Positions 42,882 to 52,251 of a stretch of DNA of 64,000 nucleotides are shown piece by piece; the first letter of the stretch is position 1, and each line of letters begins with the position of its first letter. The DNA is from Flavimarina sp. Hel_I_48 (lineage in GTDB: Bacteria; Bacteroidota; Bacteroidia; Flavobacteriales; Flavobacteriaceae): NCBI RefSeq assembly GCF_000733945.1, contig NZ_JPOL01000002.1, positions 1,861,001 to 1,925,000 on the forward strand. The letters are read 5' to 3'. Both the position numbers and the translations under genes were made by a program. The notes under the pieces were generated by a model. It had not been told where the DNA came from and did no database searches. It worked only from the letters and a program-made list of their open reading frames with translations.

Positions 42882-43287
42882 ATTTAATAGTCAGAATGAG
42901 TTCGAACTCAAGGGAGAAAGTGCCTATGAAAGTTGGTTAAATACCGTAGCCGAAGAAGAGAATAGAATCATTCAGGAATTGGGTTATGTTTTTTGCAGTG
43001 ATGCATTTCTTTTAGACCTCAATCAGCAATATCTGGATCATGATACGTTTACTGATATCATAACATTTGATTATTGTGAGGAACAGTTCATTAGGGGTGA
43101 GATTTACATTAGTACAGATCGTGTTCGGGAAAATGCTGTAAAGTATGAAGTTTCTTATACGACAGAGCTTAAACGGGTTATGGTTCATGGTTTATTGCAC
43201 TTGTGTGGGCATGGAGATAAGGGGGGTGCGGAGAAAGCCTTAATGCGCGATATGGAAACGTTTTACATTGATAAGTTCACTTCGTAA
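42874..43287 (+). CDS. ybeY: endoribonuclease YbeY (rRNA maturation factor)
   Basis: A metal-dependent RNase needed for 16S rRNA 3'-end maturation and 70S quality control. The 137-residue protein has the zinc motif VHGLLHLCGHGD: His-x3-His, then Asp where many bacteria have the third His. That His-to-Asp variant is what I recall for Bacteroidetes members. The start at 42874 (MIEFNSQ) matches the family's MI-F opening and overlaps the DUF4175 stop; ATG 42865 is an alternative. Confidence 0.92.
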   Translation: MIEFNSQNEFELKGESAYESWLNTVAEEENRIIQELGYVFCSDAFLLDLNQQYLDHDTFTDIITFDYCEEQFIRGEIYISTDRVRENAVKYEVSYTTELKRVMVHGLLHLCGHGDKGGAEKALMRDMETFYIDKFTS

Positions 43288-43318
43288 GTCTAATATTACC
43301 TATTTCTCTTATATTTAG

Positions 43319-43326
43319 TAACTTTG
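43319..43326 (+). promoter_or_regulatory. -7 promoter box for mnmG
   Basis: TAACTTTG matches TAnnTTTG. The predicted transcript would have a leader of about 40 nt that contains the parS-like palindrome. Confidence 0.65.
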
Positions 43327-43356
43327 CGCCCCTTTTAGAAAGGATTGTTAATTAAA

Positions 43357-43372
43357 TGTTTCACGTGGAACA
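43357..43372. promoter_or_regulatory. parS-like site (ParB binding), left of mnmG
   Basis: TGTTTCACGTGGAACA matches the ParB/Spo0J parS consensus TGTTNCACGTGAAACA when read on the minus strand, with no mismatch. It directly abuts the mnmG ATG. Confidence 0.85.
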
Positions 43373-45250
43373 ATGAGTTTATTTCAAGATATATACGATG
43401 TTATTATAGTGGGAGGTGGACACGCTGGTTGTGAAGCTGCTGCTGCTGCCGCTAACAGAGGAAGCAAAACACTTCTTGTCACCATGAATTTACAGACCAT
43501 CGCACAGATGTCCTGTAATCCCGCTATGGGCGGTATTGCAAAAGGCCAGATTGTGCGAGAAATAGATGCGATGGGTGGATATAGTGGTATTGTTTCAGAT
43601 AAGACTGCCATTCAGTTTAAGATGCTCAATATGTCTAAAGGACCCGCAATGTGGAGCCCGCGGGTACAGAGTGATCGTATGCGCTTCGCGGAGGAGTGGA
43701 GGCACATGCTTGAGCGAACGCCAAATCTTGACTTTTATCAGGAAATGGTGAGTTCACTAATCGTGGAAGGAGACAATGTTCAGGGTGTGGTTACTTCCCT
43801 GGGTATAGAAATTAGATCAAAAAGTGTGGTGCTGACTAATGGTACTTTTCTTAATGGTTTAATACATATTGGAGAGAAAAATTTTGGTGGTGGACGTTCT
43901 GGAGAGCGAGCTTCAAGAGGTATAACAGAACAGCTAGTGGAACTTGGTTTCGAATCTGGCAGAATGAAAACAGGTACACCTCCGCGCGTAGATGGAAGGT
44001 CATTAGACTTTACTAAAATGGTCGAGCAACCTGGCGATGAACATCCTCAGAAATTTAGTTTTAGTGCTGCAACAAAGCCTTTGGAAACTCAGCGTTCTTG
44101 CCATATGGCATATACTAGCAATGAGGTCCACGAAATTTTAAAGACAGGCTTTGATCGATCGCCCATGTTTAATGGGAATATACAGAGTAGTGGTCCCAGA
44201 TATTGCCCATCAATCGAGGATAAAATAAACAGGTTTGCAGATAAGGACAGACACCAGTTATTTGTTGAACCTGAAGGATGGAATACCGTCGAATATTATA
44301 TTAATGGCTTTTCGACCAGTCTACCAGAAGATGTACAGTTTAAAGCTTTGAGTAGTGTAAAAGGATTTGAAAAAGTTAAGTTTTTTAGACCTGGTTACGC
44401 TATTGAATACGATTATTTTCCACCTACACAATTAAAACATACGCTTGAAACGAAATTGATTTCAGGACTCTATTTCGCCGGACAGATAAATGGTACCACC
44501 GGTTATGAAGAAGCTGCTTGCCAGGGAATGATGGCAGGTATTAACGCAAGTCTAAAAGTAGAAGAGCAAGAGCCTTTCATTCTCACCAGAAGTGAGGCCT
44601 ATATAGGGGTTCTGATAGACGATCTTATTACTAAGGGTACAGAAGAGCCTTATCGTATGTTTACCTCCCGTGCAGAGTACCGTACGCTTATGAGACAGGA
44701 TAATGCTGACGCCAGACTTACCCCACTATCCTATGCTATTGGTTTAGCTTCTAAAGAAAAATTGAACGCGGTAGAGCAGAAAAAGGAAGAAGCAAAAGAT
44801 CTTATTGAGTTCTTTGAAAATACCAGCGTGGCTCCTGAAGAAATCAATCCTATTCTAGAAGATTATAATTCTTCTCCGATGTCTCAATCTGATAAAATGG
44901 TCAAGGTCTTTAGAAGGCCCCAAATAGCATTAAAAGATATGCTTCTTCTTCAAGATGTAAAGAAATACGTTTCTGATAATAACCTATCTCACGAAGTTTT
45001 AGAGCAAGCGGAAATTCAAATAAAATATGCAGGATATATAGAAAAGGAAAAGGCGAATGCCGATAAGTTACAACGCTTAGAAAATATTCGTATACCTGAT
45101 AATTTTGATTATAAATTATTAAAATCTTTGTCCTACGAGGCACGCGAAAAGCTTACTAAAATACGGCCTACATCCATTTCACAGGCTTCAAGAATTAGTG
45201 GTGTATCACCAAGTGATATTTCGGTTATGCTTGTTTATATGGGAAGATAA
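43373..45250 (+). CDS. mnmG: tRNA uridine-5-carboxymethylaminomethyl modification enzyme
   Basis: MnmG (GidA), with MnmE, adds the cmnm5 group to the wobble uridine of certain tRNAs, using FAD and NADH. The 625-residue length is standard. The FAD site is VIIVGGGHAGCEAA (about residues 10-24); other signatures are CNPAMGGIAKG, GTPPRVDGRS, PRYCPSIEDK and GQINGTTGYEEAA. mnmG is a frequent origin-neighbour gene. Here it is flanked on both sides by inverted parS-like sites, the left one in its 5' leader. Confidence 0.97.
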   Translation: MSLFQDIYDVIIVGGGHAGCEAAAAAANRGSKTLLVTMNLQTIAQMSCNPAMGGIAKGQIVREIDAMGGYSGIVSDKTAIQFKMLNMSKGPAMWSPRVQSDRMRFAEEWRHMLERTPNLDFYQEMVSSLIVEGDNVQGVVTSLGIEIRSKSVVLTNGTFLNGLIHIGEKNFGGGRSGERASRGITEQLVELGFESGRMKTGTPPRVDGRSLDFTKMVEQPGDEHPQKFSFSAATKPLETQRSCHMAYTSNEVHEILKTGFDRSPMFNGNIQSSGPRYCPSIEDKINRFADKDRHQLFVEPEGWNTVEYYINGFSTSLPEDVQFKALSSVKGFEKVKFFRPGYAIEYDYFPPTQLKHTLETKLISGLYFAGQINGTTGYEEAACQGMMAGINASLKVEEQEPFILTRSEAYIGVLIDDLITKGTEEPYRMFTSRAEYRTLMRQDNADARLTPLSYAIGLASKEKLNAVEQKKEEAKDLIEFFENTSVAPEEINPILEDYNSSPMSQSDKMVKVFRRPQIALKDMLLLQDVKKYVSDNNLSHEVLEQAEIQIKYAGYIEKEKANADKLQRLENIRIPDNFDYKLLKSLSYEAREKLTKIRPTSISQASRISGVSPSDISVMLVYMGR

Positions 45251-45255
45251 GGTGA

Positions 45256-45271
45256 TGTTCCACGTGAAACA
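45256..45271. promoter_or_regulatory. parS-like site (ParB binding), right of mnmG
   Basis: TGTTCCACGTGAAACA matches TGTTNCACGTGAAACA exactly and is the reverse complement of the site at 43357-43372. It begins 5 bp after the mnmG stop. Confidence 0.87.
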
Positions 45272-45346
45272 TTCGATAAAAAAGTTTCTATAGTATTTAA
45301 AAAATCTACTTGAACTAGGTTTCAATTCATTTAAAACAACTTTGTT

Positions 45347-46204
45347 TTGGGATACCCATCAAATAAAAATTTTACTGTAAAGGATTATTCGGTAAGTAAA
45401 AAAGAATTTGAACTTTGTTATGATGAGCATTATGATCTTTGGAACACGTATCCAAAACCATCCCCAGAAGAATTGAGCGAATATTACGATAGCTCAGATT
45501 ATATTTCCCATACAGATTCACGACGCTCTTTAACAGATAAATTATATCAACAGGTCAAGAAATGGATGTTTTCCTATAAATTTAATGTTCTTCAAAAACA
45601 TAAAAACAAAGGAAAAATTCTAGATATTGGGGCAGGAACGGGAGATTTTTTAGAGGAAGCGAAGAAAAGGAATTGGAAAATTACAGGGGTAGAACCTAAT
45701 TCCGCCGCCAGGGAATTAGCAAAATATAAAGGTGTCAAACTTGAAAGTGAGCTTTCAGAAATTTCAGGTTTCTATGATGTCATTACGCTTTGGCACGTTC
45801 TTGAACATGTCTATGATTTGAAGGAATATATTCGATTTTTAAACGCGCATTTAGCTGAAAATGGAGTATTGTTAATAGCTGTTCCTAACTTTAAAAGTTG
45901 GGATGCCAGAAAATACAAAGCACAATGGGCGGCTAATGATGTGCCAAGACACTTATATCATTTTTCAAAATCAGCTATTGAACGCTTATTTGCCGAAGTA
46001 AATATGGAGCTCATAGATACAAAGCCACTTTTTTTTGATTCTTTCTATGTAAGCATACTTTCTGAAAAATATCGAGAAAACAATTCTCCTTTATTGCGCG
46101 GGCTATTATCAGGGTTGAAGTCCAATCTCTCTGCATTGCATTCAAAGGAATATTCTTCCCAAATTTACATTTTAAAACATCAAAACCGCACTACGAGCTC
46201 CTAA
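45347..46204 (+). CDS. class I SAM-dependent methyltransferase
   Basis: A methyltransferase of about 285 residues. The SAM-binding motif I is ILDIGAGTGDFLEEA (about residue 90), with motif II-like GVEPNSAARELA and the WHVLEHVYDLKEYI post-motif. The N-terminal part (PSPEELSEYYDSSDYISHTD) is typical of a Bacteroidetes group with an unknown acceptor. No ATG precedes the conserved region; TTG at 45347 is the only start candidate in frame before a stop, so the start is uncertain. It follows the right-hand parS-like site by 75 bp. Confidence 0.85.
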   Translation: MGYPSNKNFTVKDYSVSKKEFELCYDEHYDLWNTYPKPSPEELSEYYDSSDYISHTDSRRSLTDKLYQQVKKWMFSYKFNVLQKHKNKGKILDIGAGTGDFLEEAKKRNWKITGVEPNSAARELAKYKGVKLESELSEISGFYDVITLWHVLEHVYDLKEYIRFLNAHLAENGVLLIAVPNFKSWDARKYKAQWAANDVPRHLYHFSKSAIERLFAEVNMELIDTKPLFFDSFYVSILSEKYRENNSPLLRGLLSGLKSNLSALHSKEYSSQIYILKHQNRTTSS

Positions 46205-46402
46205 ATCAATTCAGATCGCATTAAATGACATTGATAAGCTAATAATTTTAAAAGCCCTTAAACAGGTTTATACGGCTTTAGATTTAATAGTTTTTATAGA
46301 TATTTACAATAAATACTATAAATAATAGCTATACGACAGTTTTTAAAGCTATTTCTTTAAAAATTGATCAGACTTTATATTTTTACGTAAAATTAGAAAA
46401 AC

Positions 46403-46921
46403 ATGAAACGAATATTAGGAGGTATACTTTTAGCAAGTACTTTTTTAAGTTGCAATCAGCAAAAGACTGCGTATGTAAATACCGAAAAAATTGTCAAGGA
46501 ATATAAGACCATGGCAAATACGCAAGACAAATATGCTAAAATGAATGATGCGCTAATGGCAGAACTTGAGCAAAAAGCTAAAGCATATCAAACTCAGGTA
46601 GAGGAGTACCAAAAGAATCAAGGTTCTATGAGCAGTAGCCAGCGTGAGAAAGCAGAACAAGATCTTATGAGTCAGCGTCAACAATTGCAACAGGAACAGC
46701 AAATGCGTGGAAGACAAATACAACAAGAGAGTCAGGCGGCAATAGATTCTATTATTAAAGAAGTAAAGGACGAGGTAAAATCTTACGGAGAATCAAACGG
46801 CTATGACTTTATATATGGTCAAAACGATGCGGGTAGCATTATGTATGGTAAAGAAGAATACGATGTTACTGAAGAGGTAATCGCCGCTCTTAATAAAGAC
46901 ACCAAAGATTCGATTAAATAA
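46403..46921 (+). CDS. OmpH/Skp-family periplasmic chaperone-like lipoprotein
   Basis: A 172-residue exported protein with a lipobox (FLSC, Cys17), then the OmpH/Skp pattern: YVNTEKIVKEYKTM, a long Gln/Glu-rich coiled coil (about residues 50-130), and a return strand (YDFIYGQNDAGSIMYG). Skp-like proteins hold unfolded outer-membrane proteins; the lipid anchor would tether this one to a membrane. It has a terminator and no operon partner. Confidence 0.88.
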   Translation: MKRILGGILLASTFLSCNQQKTAYVNTEKIVKEYKTMANTQDKYAKMNDALMAELEQKAKAYQTQVEEYQKNQGSMSSSQREKAEQDLMSQRQQLQQEQQMRGRQIQQESQAAIDSIIKEVKDEVKSYGESNGYDFIYGQNDAGSIMYGKEEYDVTEEVIAALNKDTKDSIK

Positions 46922-46947
46922 TGGCCTTAAAAGGACAAAAAATCAAT

Positions 46948-46977
46948 AAAAAAAGCCCATTTTTCGGGCTTTTTTTA
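46948..46977. terminator. bidirectional intrinsic terminator
   Basis: AAAAAAAGCCC and GGGCTTTTTTT around an ATTTTTC loop, between the convergent OmpH-like gene and holB. It overlaps the end of holB. Confidence 0.85.
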
Positions 46978-48123
46978 TGCTTTTCGATGTAGTAAACGCG
47001 TGAGTTTTATAGATAAATCGGTTAAAATTATCTTGGCATTTCCGTTTCGTTCAATATGGTAAGCGGCATCTTGAAGCTCGGTTACAATAGCTTCAATATT
47101 ATTCCCGTGTACAAAAGGTGCAAATTTAGAAAGATCAAATTGCGTTTGCGGTTGAAGGTACACTAAGGTCTCTGCTTTATAATTGAGCAGGAGCGCCTGT
47201 CTGAAAAAATCTACACAATAATCAAGAAAGTTCTTTTGAGTTTCCCTGCCCATACCTGCGATTTGTTCGCTCCAGGAAATAAGGTCCAGTATTGATTTTT
47301 TATTTCCCTTTGCCTTAAAAGCTGTTCTCACCCATGCAATAAACCAGAGTTCAAAGTCGTCATCTTCCCCATCATGTTGTAAGAGATGTAACGCTTTATT
47401 ATAATCACCATTGGCCTGATGTGCTAATTTCTTAGCCAGGGCAGGATCGCAATCTTTGTTTTTTATGAGTGCATTTTGCAAAGCAGCTTCGCCCAGCGCA
47501 GGAAATTGTAAGAGTTGGCAGCGGGATTTAATAGTATCAATAATGCGGTCTGCATCTTCTGCGATCAATATAAAAACGGTCCTTTCTGGTGGTTCTTCAA
47601 TTAATTTCAAGAGTTTATTAGCTCCAGCAGTGTTCATTTTTTCGGCCATCCAGATAATCATCACCTTATAACCGCCCTCGTAACTTTTTAAAGAAAGGGA
47701 TTTGACCACATCCAGTGCCTCGTCAACACCTATCTGTCCCTGTTTTTTTTCAATACCGATGTGTTGATGCCACTCAAAAAGGCTTCCGTAGGGCTTTTTT
47801 GCTACAAAATCCCCCCATTCCTTCAAAAAATGGTTAGAAACCGGATGTTTTTTAACTGTTTCGTTAGTCGCGACAGGAAAAGCAAAATGAAGGTCTGGAT
47901 GGGAAAGATGATTAAATTTAACGTTACAAGCCGCCGGTCCTCCTTGATTTTCCCCCTGTGAGTTATTGCATATGAGATACTGGGCAAAGGCGATGGCCAT
48001 GGGCAATACTCCGCTACCGGCTTTACCCACAAAAAGCTGCGCATGTGCCACACGGTTTCTATCTACACTAGTAGTCAGATGATTTTTTATAAATTCCTGA
48101 CCTATGATATCACTAAATTGCAT
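46975..48123 (-). CDS. holB: DNA polymerase III delta-prime subunit
   Basis: A clamp-loader subunit that helps open and load the beta clamp. The 382-residue protein has the AAA+ fold, but the phosphate loop reads LFVGKAGSGVLPMA, lacking the GKS/T, so like other delta-prime proteins it should not hydrolyse ATP. LLKLIEEPPERTVFIL and SRCQ (arginine-finger SRC motif) are clear. The SRC motif lies at about residue 200. A TATATTTG box ends 4 bp before the ATG, suggesting a leaderless transcript. Confidence 0.93.
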   Translation of the reverse strand: MQFSDIIGQEFIKNHLTTSVDRNRVAHAQLFVGKAGSGVLPMAIAFAQYLICNNSQGENQGGPAACNVKFNHLSHPDLHFAFPVATNETVKKHPVSNHFLKEWGDFVAKKPYGSLFEWHQHIGIEKKQGQIGVDEALDVVKSLSLKSYEGGYKVMIIWMAEKMNTAGANKLLKLIEEPPERTVFILIAEDADRIIDTIKSRCQLLQFPALGEAALQNALIKNKDCDPALAKKLAHQANGDYNKALHLLQHDGEDDDFELWFIAWVRTAFKAKGNKKSILDLISWSEQIAGMGRETQKNFLDYCVDFFRQALLLNYKAETLVYLQPQTQFDLSKFAPFVHGNNIEAIVTELQDAAYHIERNGNAKIILTDLSIKLTRLLHRKA

Positions 48124-48127
48124 GGCT

Positions 48128-48135
48128 CAAATATA
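48128..48135 (-). promoter_or_regulatory. -7 promoter box for holB, leaderless spacing
   Basis: The minus strand reads TATATTTG, matching TAnnTTTG, with only 4 bp between it and the ATG. Confidence 0.65.
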
Positions 48136-48169
48136 ACAGATTTGTAACGGTTTGTAAGTAGGCATCTGT

Positions 48170-48177
48170 TATATTTG
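48170..48177 (+). promoter_or_regulatory. -7 promoter box for pgk
   Basis: TATATTTG matches TAnnTTTG. It lies 140 bp before the pgk ATG, divergent from the holB box, so pgk would have a long leader. Confidence 0.5.
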
Positions 48178-48317
48178 TTTTGCTGAAATGGGCAAAATGA
48201 CGGCCCTAAATCGCGATAATGATTAAAAAAAGTCAATATATTAGTGGAAAATCCCTAACGGACTAATTATTATAGAATACCAACCCTTTATAAAGGATCA
48301 CATAAACAAATTTTGAA

Positions 48318-49505
48318 ATGAAAACCATAGACGATTTTAATTTTGCAGACAAGAAAGCACTTTTACGTGTAGATTTTAATGTTCCCCTTAATAATGATCA
48401 TGAGGTTACAGATGCAACACGTATTGAAGCGGCAAAGCCTACTATAATAAAAATCCTTGAAGATGGTGGCGCGGCCATTCTCATGTCTCATCTGGGCAGG
48501 CCAAAAGCGCAGGAATCTGAGTTTTCATTAAAGCATATAAAGGAGAAAGTTTCTGAGGTACTTGGAGTAGAGGTAAAGTTTGTGAGCGACTGCGTAGGTG
48601 ATGAAGCAGAAAAAGCTGCTAAAGACCTAAAATCTGGTGAAGTCCTTTTGCTGGAAAACCTGCGTTACCACAAAGAAGAAGAAAAAGGGGATAAGGATTT
48701 TGCAAAAAAGCTGTCTAATTTGGCTGATATCTATGTAAATGATGCCTTTGGAACTGCACACCGCGCACATGCGTCTACAACCGTAGTTGCTCAATTCTTT
48801 CCTGAAAAAAAATGTTTTGGTTACTTGATAGCACAGGAAATTGAGAGCCTTGATAAAGTGATGCACAGCGATAAAAAACCAGTATTGGCTATTTTAGGCG
48901 GCGCGAAGGTTTCCTCTAAAATTACAGTTATCAAGAATATCCTTGATAAGGTTGATGATCTAATTATAGGTGGCGGGATGGCCTATACTTTTATTAAGGC
49001 GCAAGGTGGAAATATAGGCAGTTCAATTTGTGAAGACGATCTGCAGGATCTTGCCCTTGACATATTAAAACAGGCCAAGGAGAAAAACGTTAATATTCAC
49101 CTACCCGTAGATGTTATTGCAGCAGACGCGTTTTCAGAATTTGCAAACACCCAGGTAGAAGACATTTACAAAATAGCAGATGGATGGCAGGGTCTGGATG
49201 CAGGTCCTAAAAGCCTAGAGCATTTTGCCGAAGTTGTAAAGAAAAGCAAAACCATTTTATGGAATGGCCCATTAGGGGTATTTGAGATAGAGCCTTTTTC
49301 TAACGGTACCATAAAGTTGGGCGAAGCTATTGCAGAAGCAACAAGCGATGGCGCATATTCCCTTGTGGGCGGTGGAGATAGTGTAGCTGCAGTCAAGGAA
49401 TTTGGCTTTGATGATAAAGTAAGTTACGTTTCCACAGGGGGTGGCGCAATGTTAGAAATGCTAGAAGGAAAAACACTTCCTGGCATAGCAGCCATTCAAG
49501 ATTAA
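48318..49505 (+). CDS. pgk: phosphoglycerate kinase
   Basis: Transfers phosphate between 1,3-bisphosphoglycerate and ADP in glycolysis. The 395-residue length is typical. Motifs include RVDFNVPLN (substrate Asp/Asn), [29 protein letters not shown] and the nucleotide loop GNGPLGVFE with GGGDSVAA. Divergent from holB. The lytic transglycosylase gene follows 24 bp after its stop and may be co-transcribed. Confidence 0.97.
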   Translation: MKTIDDFNFADKKALLRVDFNVPLNNDHEVTDATRIEAAKPTIIKILEDGGAAILMSHLGRPKAQESEFSLKHIKEKVSEVLGVEVKFVSDCVGDEAEKAAKDLKSGEVLLLENLRYHKEEEKGDKDFAKKLSNLADIYVNDAFGTAHRAHASTTVVAQFFPEKKCFGYLIAQEIESLDKVMHSDKKPVLAILGGAKVSSKITVIKNILDKVDDLIIGGGMAYTFIKAQGGNIGSSICEDDLQDLALDILKQAKEKNVNIHLPVDVIAADAFSEFANTQVEDIYKIADGWQGLDAGPKSLEHFAEVVKKSKTILWNGPLGVFEIEPFSNGTIKLGEAIAEATSDGAYSLVGGGDSVAAVKEFGFDDKVSYVSTGGGAMLEMLEGKTLPGIAAIQD

Positions 49506-49529
49506 GTCTAAAAATTAATCTGTTCCATT

Positions 49530-50936
49530 TTGATCAAAGAAAAAACGGTTAACAAGCTAGGCTTAGCTGTACTTTTTAGTGTTTCATTATTCGCAGGCGT
49601 ACATGCCCAGAAAAACCAGAATTCTATTTTGAGGGATTCTCGGGAAAATGGGGTAGTACGCCGCGGTGACACGACTGTGCAATTAAAAAAAATGACAGAT
49701 CTGCATAAGGATGAAACGGTTAATCTCATTCTTGAAAAGATAAAGGAAGGCGATTCACTGGTTTATCAACTTGATGATGATTCATACGCTTCCGCACTTG
49801 ATGCGAAGTGGATTGAAGAACTTACCACAGAATCCCTTTATGACTCTATTACAGAAATGGTTCAGGAACAGGACCTGGGAGAAATAGAGTATTCTGAATT
49901 GCCTACAGATACCCTAAAAAAGCGTTTAGCGCGATTAAATGCTATTACACCGTTTGATATAGAGTATAACCCCTATCTGGAACGGGTGATCAAGAATTAC
50001 CTAAAACGGCATAGACCTGCTATGGAAAGACTTATGGGTCTAAGTCATTTTTATTTTCCAGGTTTTGAAGAAACATTAGATAAGTATGACCTTCCATTAG
50101 AGCTTAAATATCTGGCCGTTGTAGAGTCCGCTTTGCGACCCCGCGTACGTTCTAGAGCGGGTGCCACGGGGATGTGGCAATTTATGTATGCCACAGCAAA
50201 AATACATGATCTGGAAATCAATTCGTACGTTGATGAGCGAATGGATCCTGAACGTTCCACCGAAGCAGCAAGCGAATATTTATCCCGGCTTTATGAGATT
50301 TTTGAAGATTGGGATCTTGCTTTGGCCGCCTACAACTCTGGACCTGGAAATGTTTCCAAAGCGATACGGCGGAGTGGGGGATATAAAAATTACTGGAACT
50401 TAAGGCCTTATTTACCCAGGGAAACGGCAGGTTATGTTCCTGCTTTTTATGCATTTATTTACGTTTTTGAATATGCAAAAGAACATGGCTATAATCCTGA
50501 AAAGCCGCAGTTTAATTACTTTCTCACAGATACTGTACATATCAAAGAGAGCCTGACCTTGAATGAAGTTTCTGAATTTACGGGCGTTTCACTCGCTGAG
50601 CTTGAATATCTCAACCCGGTTTATAAATTGAATATTATCCCTAAAACCGAAGATGATCAGTATGCGTTGCGACTTCCCAGAAAGGAAGTAGGTAAATTTG
50701 TATACAACGAAGACGCCATTTACGCCACCGTACAGGCAAAGAATGATCAGCGGGAGAAAACCCTTCCAGAACTGCTAGAACAGGCTGCAGGGATCAATTA
50801 TAGGGTCAAAAGCGGTGATTTTTTAGGTAGGATAGCAAATCGTTATGGCGTTGGGATCTCTCAGATAAAACAATGGAACAATTTACGCTCCAATAAATTG
50901 AAAATAGGTCAGCGCCTGCTTATATATCCCAAATAA
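49530..50936 (+). CDS. lytic transglycosylase with LysM domain (MltD-like)
   Basis: A peptidoglycan-cleaving enzyme of 468 residues. A signal peptide (about residues 1-26, ending VHAQ) precedes the SLT domain. The catalytic Glu is in VVESALRPRVRSRAGATGMWQFM (about residue 197); AAYNSGPGNV is the second signature. The C-terminus holds a clear LysM repeat (YRVKSGDFLGRIANRYG to the end) and a weaker one before it (LNEVSEFTGVSLAELEYLNP). No ATG precedes the signal peptide; TTG at 49530 is the start. Confidence 0.92.
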   Translation: MIKEKTVNKLGLAVLFSVSLFAGVHAQKNQNSILRDSRENGVVRRGDTTVQLKKMTDLHKDETVNLILEKIKEGDSLVYQLDDDSYASALDAKWIEELTTESLYDSITEMVQEQDLGEIEYSELPTDTLKKRLARLNAITPFDIEYNPYLERVIKNYLKRHRPAMERLMGLSHFYFPGFEETLDKYDLPLELKYLAVVESALRPRVRSRAGATGMWQFMYATAKIHDLEINSYVDERMDPERSTEAASEYLSRLYEIFEDWDLALAAYNSGPGNVSKAIRRSGGYKNYWNLRPYLPRETAGYVPAFYAFIYVFEYAKEHGYNPEKPQFNYFLTDTVHIKESLTLNEVSEFTGVSLAELEYLNPVYKLNIIPKTEDDQYALRLPRKEVGKFVYNEDAIYATVQAKNDQREKTLPELLEQAAGINYRVKSGDFLGRIANRYGVGISQIKQWNNLRSNKLKIGQRLLIYPK

Positions 50937-51198
50937 TGCCGACTTAAAATTGAGTTTTCATAACTCAGTTATAGTTTCTCTGCGTATCGTTAAAACACTT
51001 TGCCTTACGCTGGAATACTTATATTTTTTCCAAAACAAATTGTACAACATCTATTTACGGAGTGATGGATATTTATTGGATTGAATTTTTGGAGCTAAAA
51101 TCCACCTCTTTTTCTTCCGTAGGAACTATTTAGACCATTTTGGAATGATTTTAGTGATAGTCTAAAAAACTTCAACTAACAAAAAAGAAGAACCTATC

Positions 51199-52176
51199 AT
51201 GCAAAAATTACCTTTGGCATTAATGCTATGCGCCTCCCTTATTTCCTGTAACGATAAGCCAGGCAAACGTATTCTCAGTAGTTCTTCAGGAGGCTTGAAT
51301 ACTTTGACCATCGTTATGCCAAATGAGCTTTGGCAGGGGCCTTTAGGTGAAACCGTTCGAGCAAAATTTGCAGGTTCGGTAGAGGGTTTGCCGCAGGTGG
51401 AACCTCTATTTGACATCAACCAAATGCCAATTGAAGCCTTTAAGGGGTTTATGCGCAAGCAGCGTACATTTCTTAAGATAGAAAAGAGCGACACTTTAGA
51501 TCTAAGCATATTGAATAACCCTTACGCAAAACCACAAACAGGGATTGTCGTAAAAGGGCCAGATATAAATTCAATTATTGGTCTGATTGCAAAAGACAGT
51601 GCAACTATTGTAGAAACGTTTAAGAATACAGAGCGAAAAGAGAAGCTCCGTAGAGTCAATCTCGCCCCACAGGAAGACGATATGTTGAGGAAGAATTTTG
51701 GTATTTCAATGAAATTTCCCGATGCTTACCGTTATGCAGAAACCAAGAATGATTTTTTCTGGATAAGAAAGGATGTGCCTAATGGCGATATGGATATTAC
51801 GGTGTACGAAGTACCATTTTCAATGATAGATAAGGATACCAATACTATTGCCGCAATCATAAAAATGCGTGATAGTATAAGCGGAGACAATATTTTGACA
51901 GATGAAGGTACTCGTTTTAGAACAGAGCCCGCGTACGCCCCTTATTTGAAAAAAACCACTATAGATGGTAAACCTGCCTGGGAGACAAAAGGCACATGGG
52001 ATGTAAAAGGAAGGTTTATGGCGGGTCCTTTTGTGAATTACGCCATTAAGGATGAGAAAAATAAAAGGTATTTAATTCTTGAAGGTTTCGTATTTAAACC
52101 TTCCTCAAATAAAAGGGATAATATGTTTGAACTTGAATCGATACTGCGATCTGTTCGTTTTATCGATGAGAAATAA
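51199..52176 (+). CDS. DUF4837 family lipoprotein
   Basis: A 325-residue exported protein with a lipobox (LISC, Cys17). It matches DUF4837 by overall pattern: LTIVMPNELWQGPLGETVR, PQVEPLFDINQMP, the central NFGISMKFPDAYRYAETKNDFFWIRKD region and the late ILEGFVFKPSSNKRDNM. Its function is unknown; position beside a lytic transglycosylase, tatA and an M23 peptidase hints at envelope maintenance. A terminator follows. Confidence 0.85.
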   Translation: MQKLPLALMLCASLISCNDKPGKRILSSSSGGLNTLTIVMPNELWQGPLGETVRAKFAGSVEGLPQVEPLFDINQMPIEAFKGFMRKQRTFLKIEKSDTLDLSILNNPYAKPQTGIVVKGPDINSIIGLIAKDSATIVETFKNTERKEKLRRVNLAPQEDDMLRKNFGISMKFPDAYRYAETKNDFFWIRKDVPNGDMDITVYEVPFSMIDKDTNTIAAIIKMRDSISGDNILTDEGTRFRTEPAYAPYLKKTTIDGKPAWETKGTWDVKGRFMAGPFVNYAIKDEKNKRYLILEGFVFKPSSNKRDNMFELESILRSVRFIDEK

Positions 52177-52190
52177 TTAAATGAACCAAG

Positions 52191-52226
52191 AAAAAGCCCG
52201 ATACAAGATTTTGTATCGGGCTTTTT
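52191..52226. terminator. bidirectional intrinsic terminator
   Basis: AAAAAGCCCGATACAA pairs exactly with TTGTATCGGGCTTTTT around a GATT loop, between DUF4837 and the convergent tatA gene. Confidence 0.95.
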
Positions 52227-52251
52227 TATTTTTTAAAAACTGTTGGATTGT

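Noticed and set aside
48150..48317. Riboswitch or leader RNA before pgk
   Set aside because: The leader would be long if the 48170 box is used, but no conserved riboswitch motif or terminator-antiterminator pair was seen.
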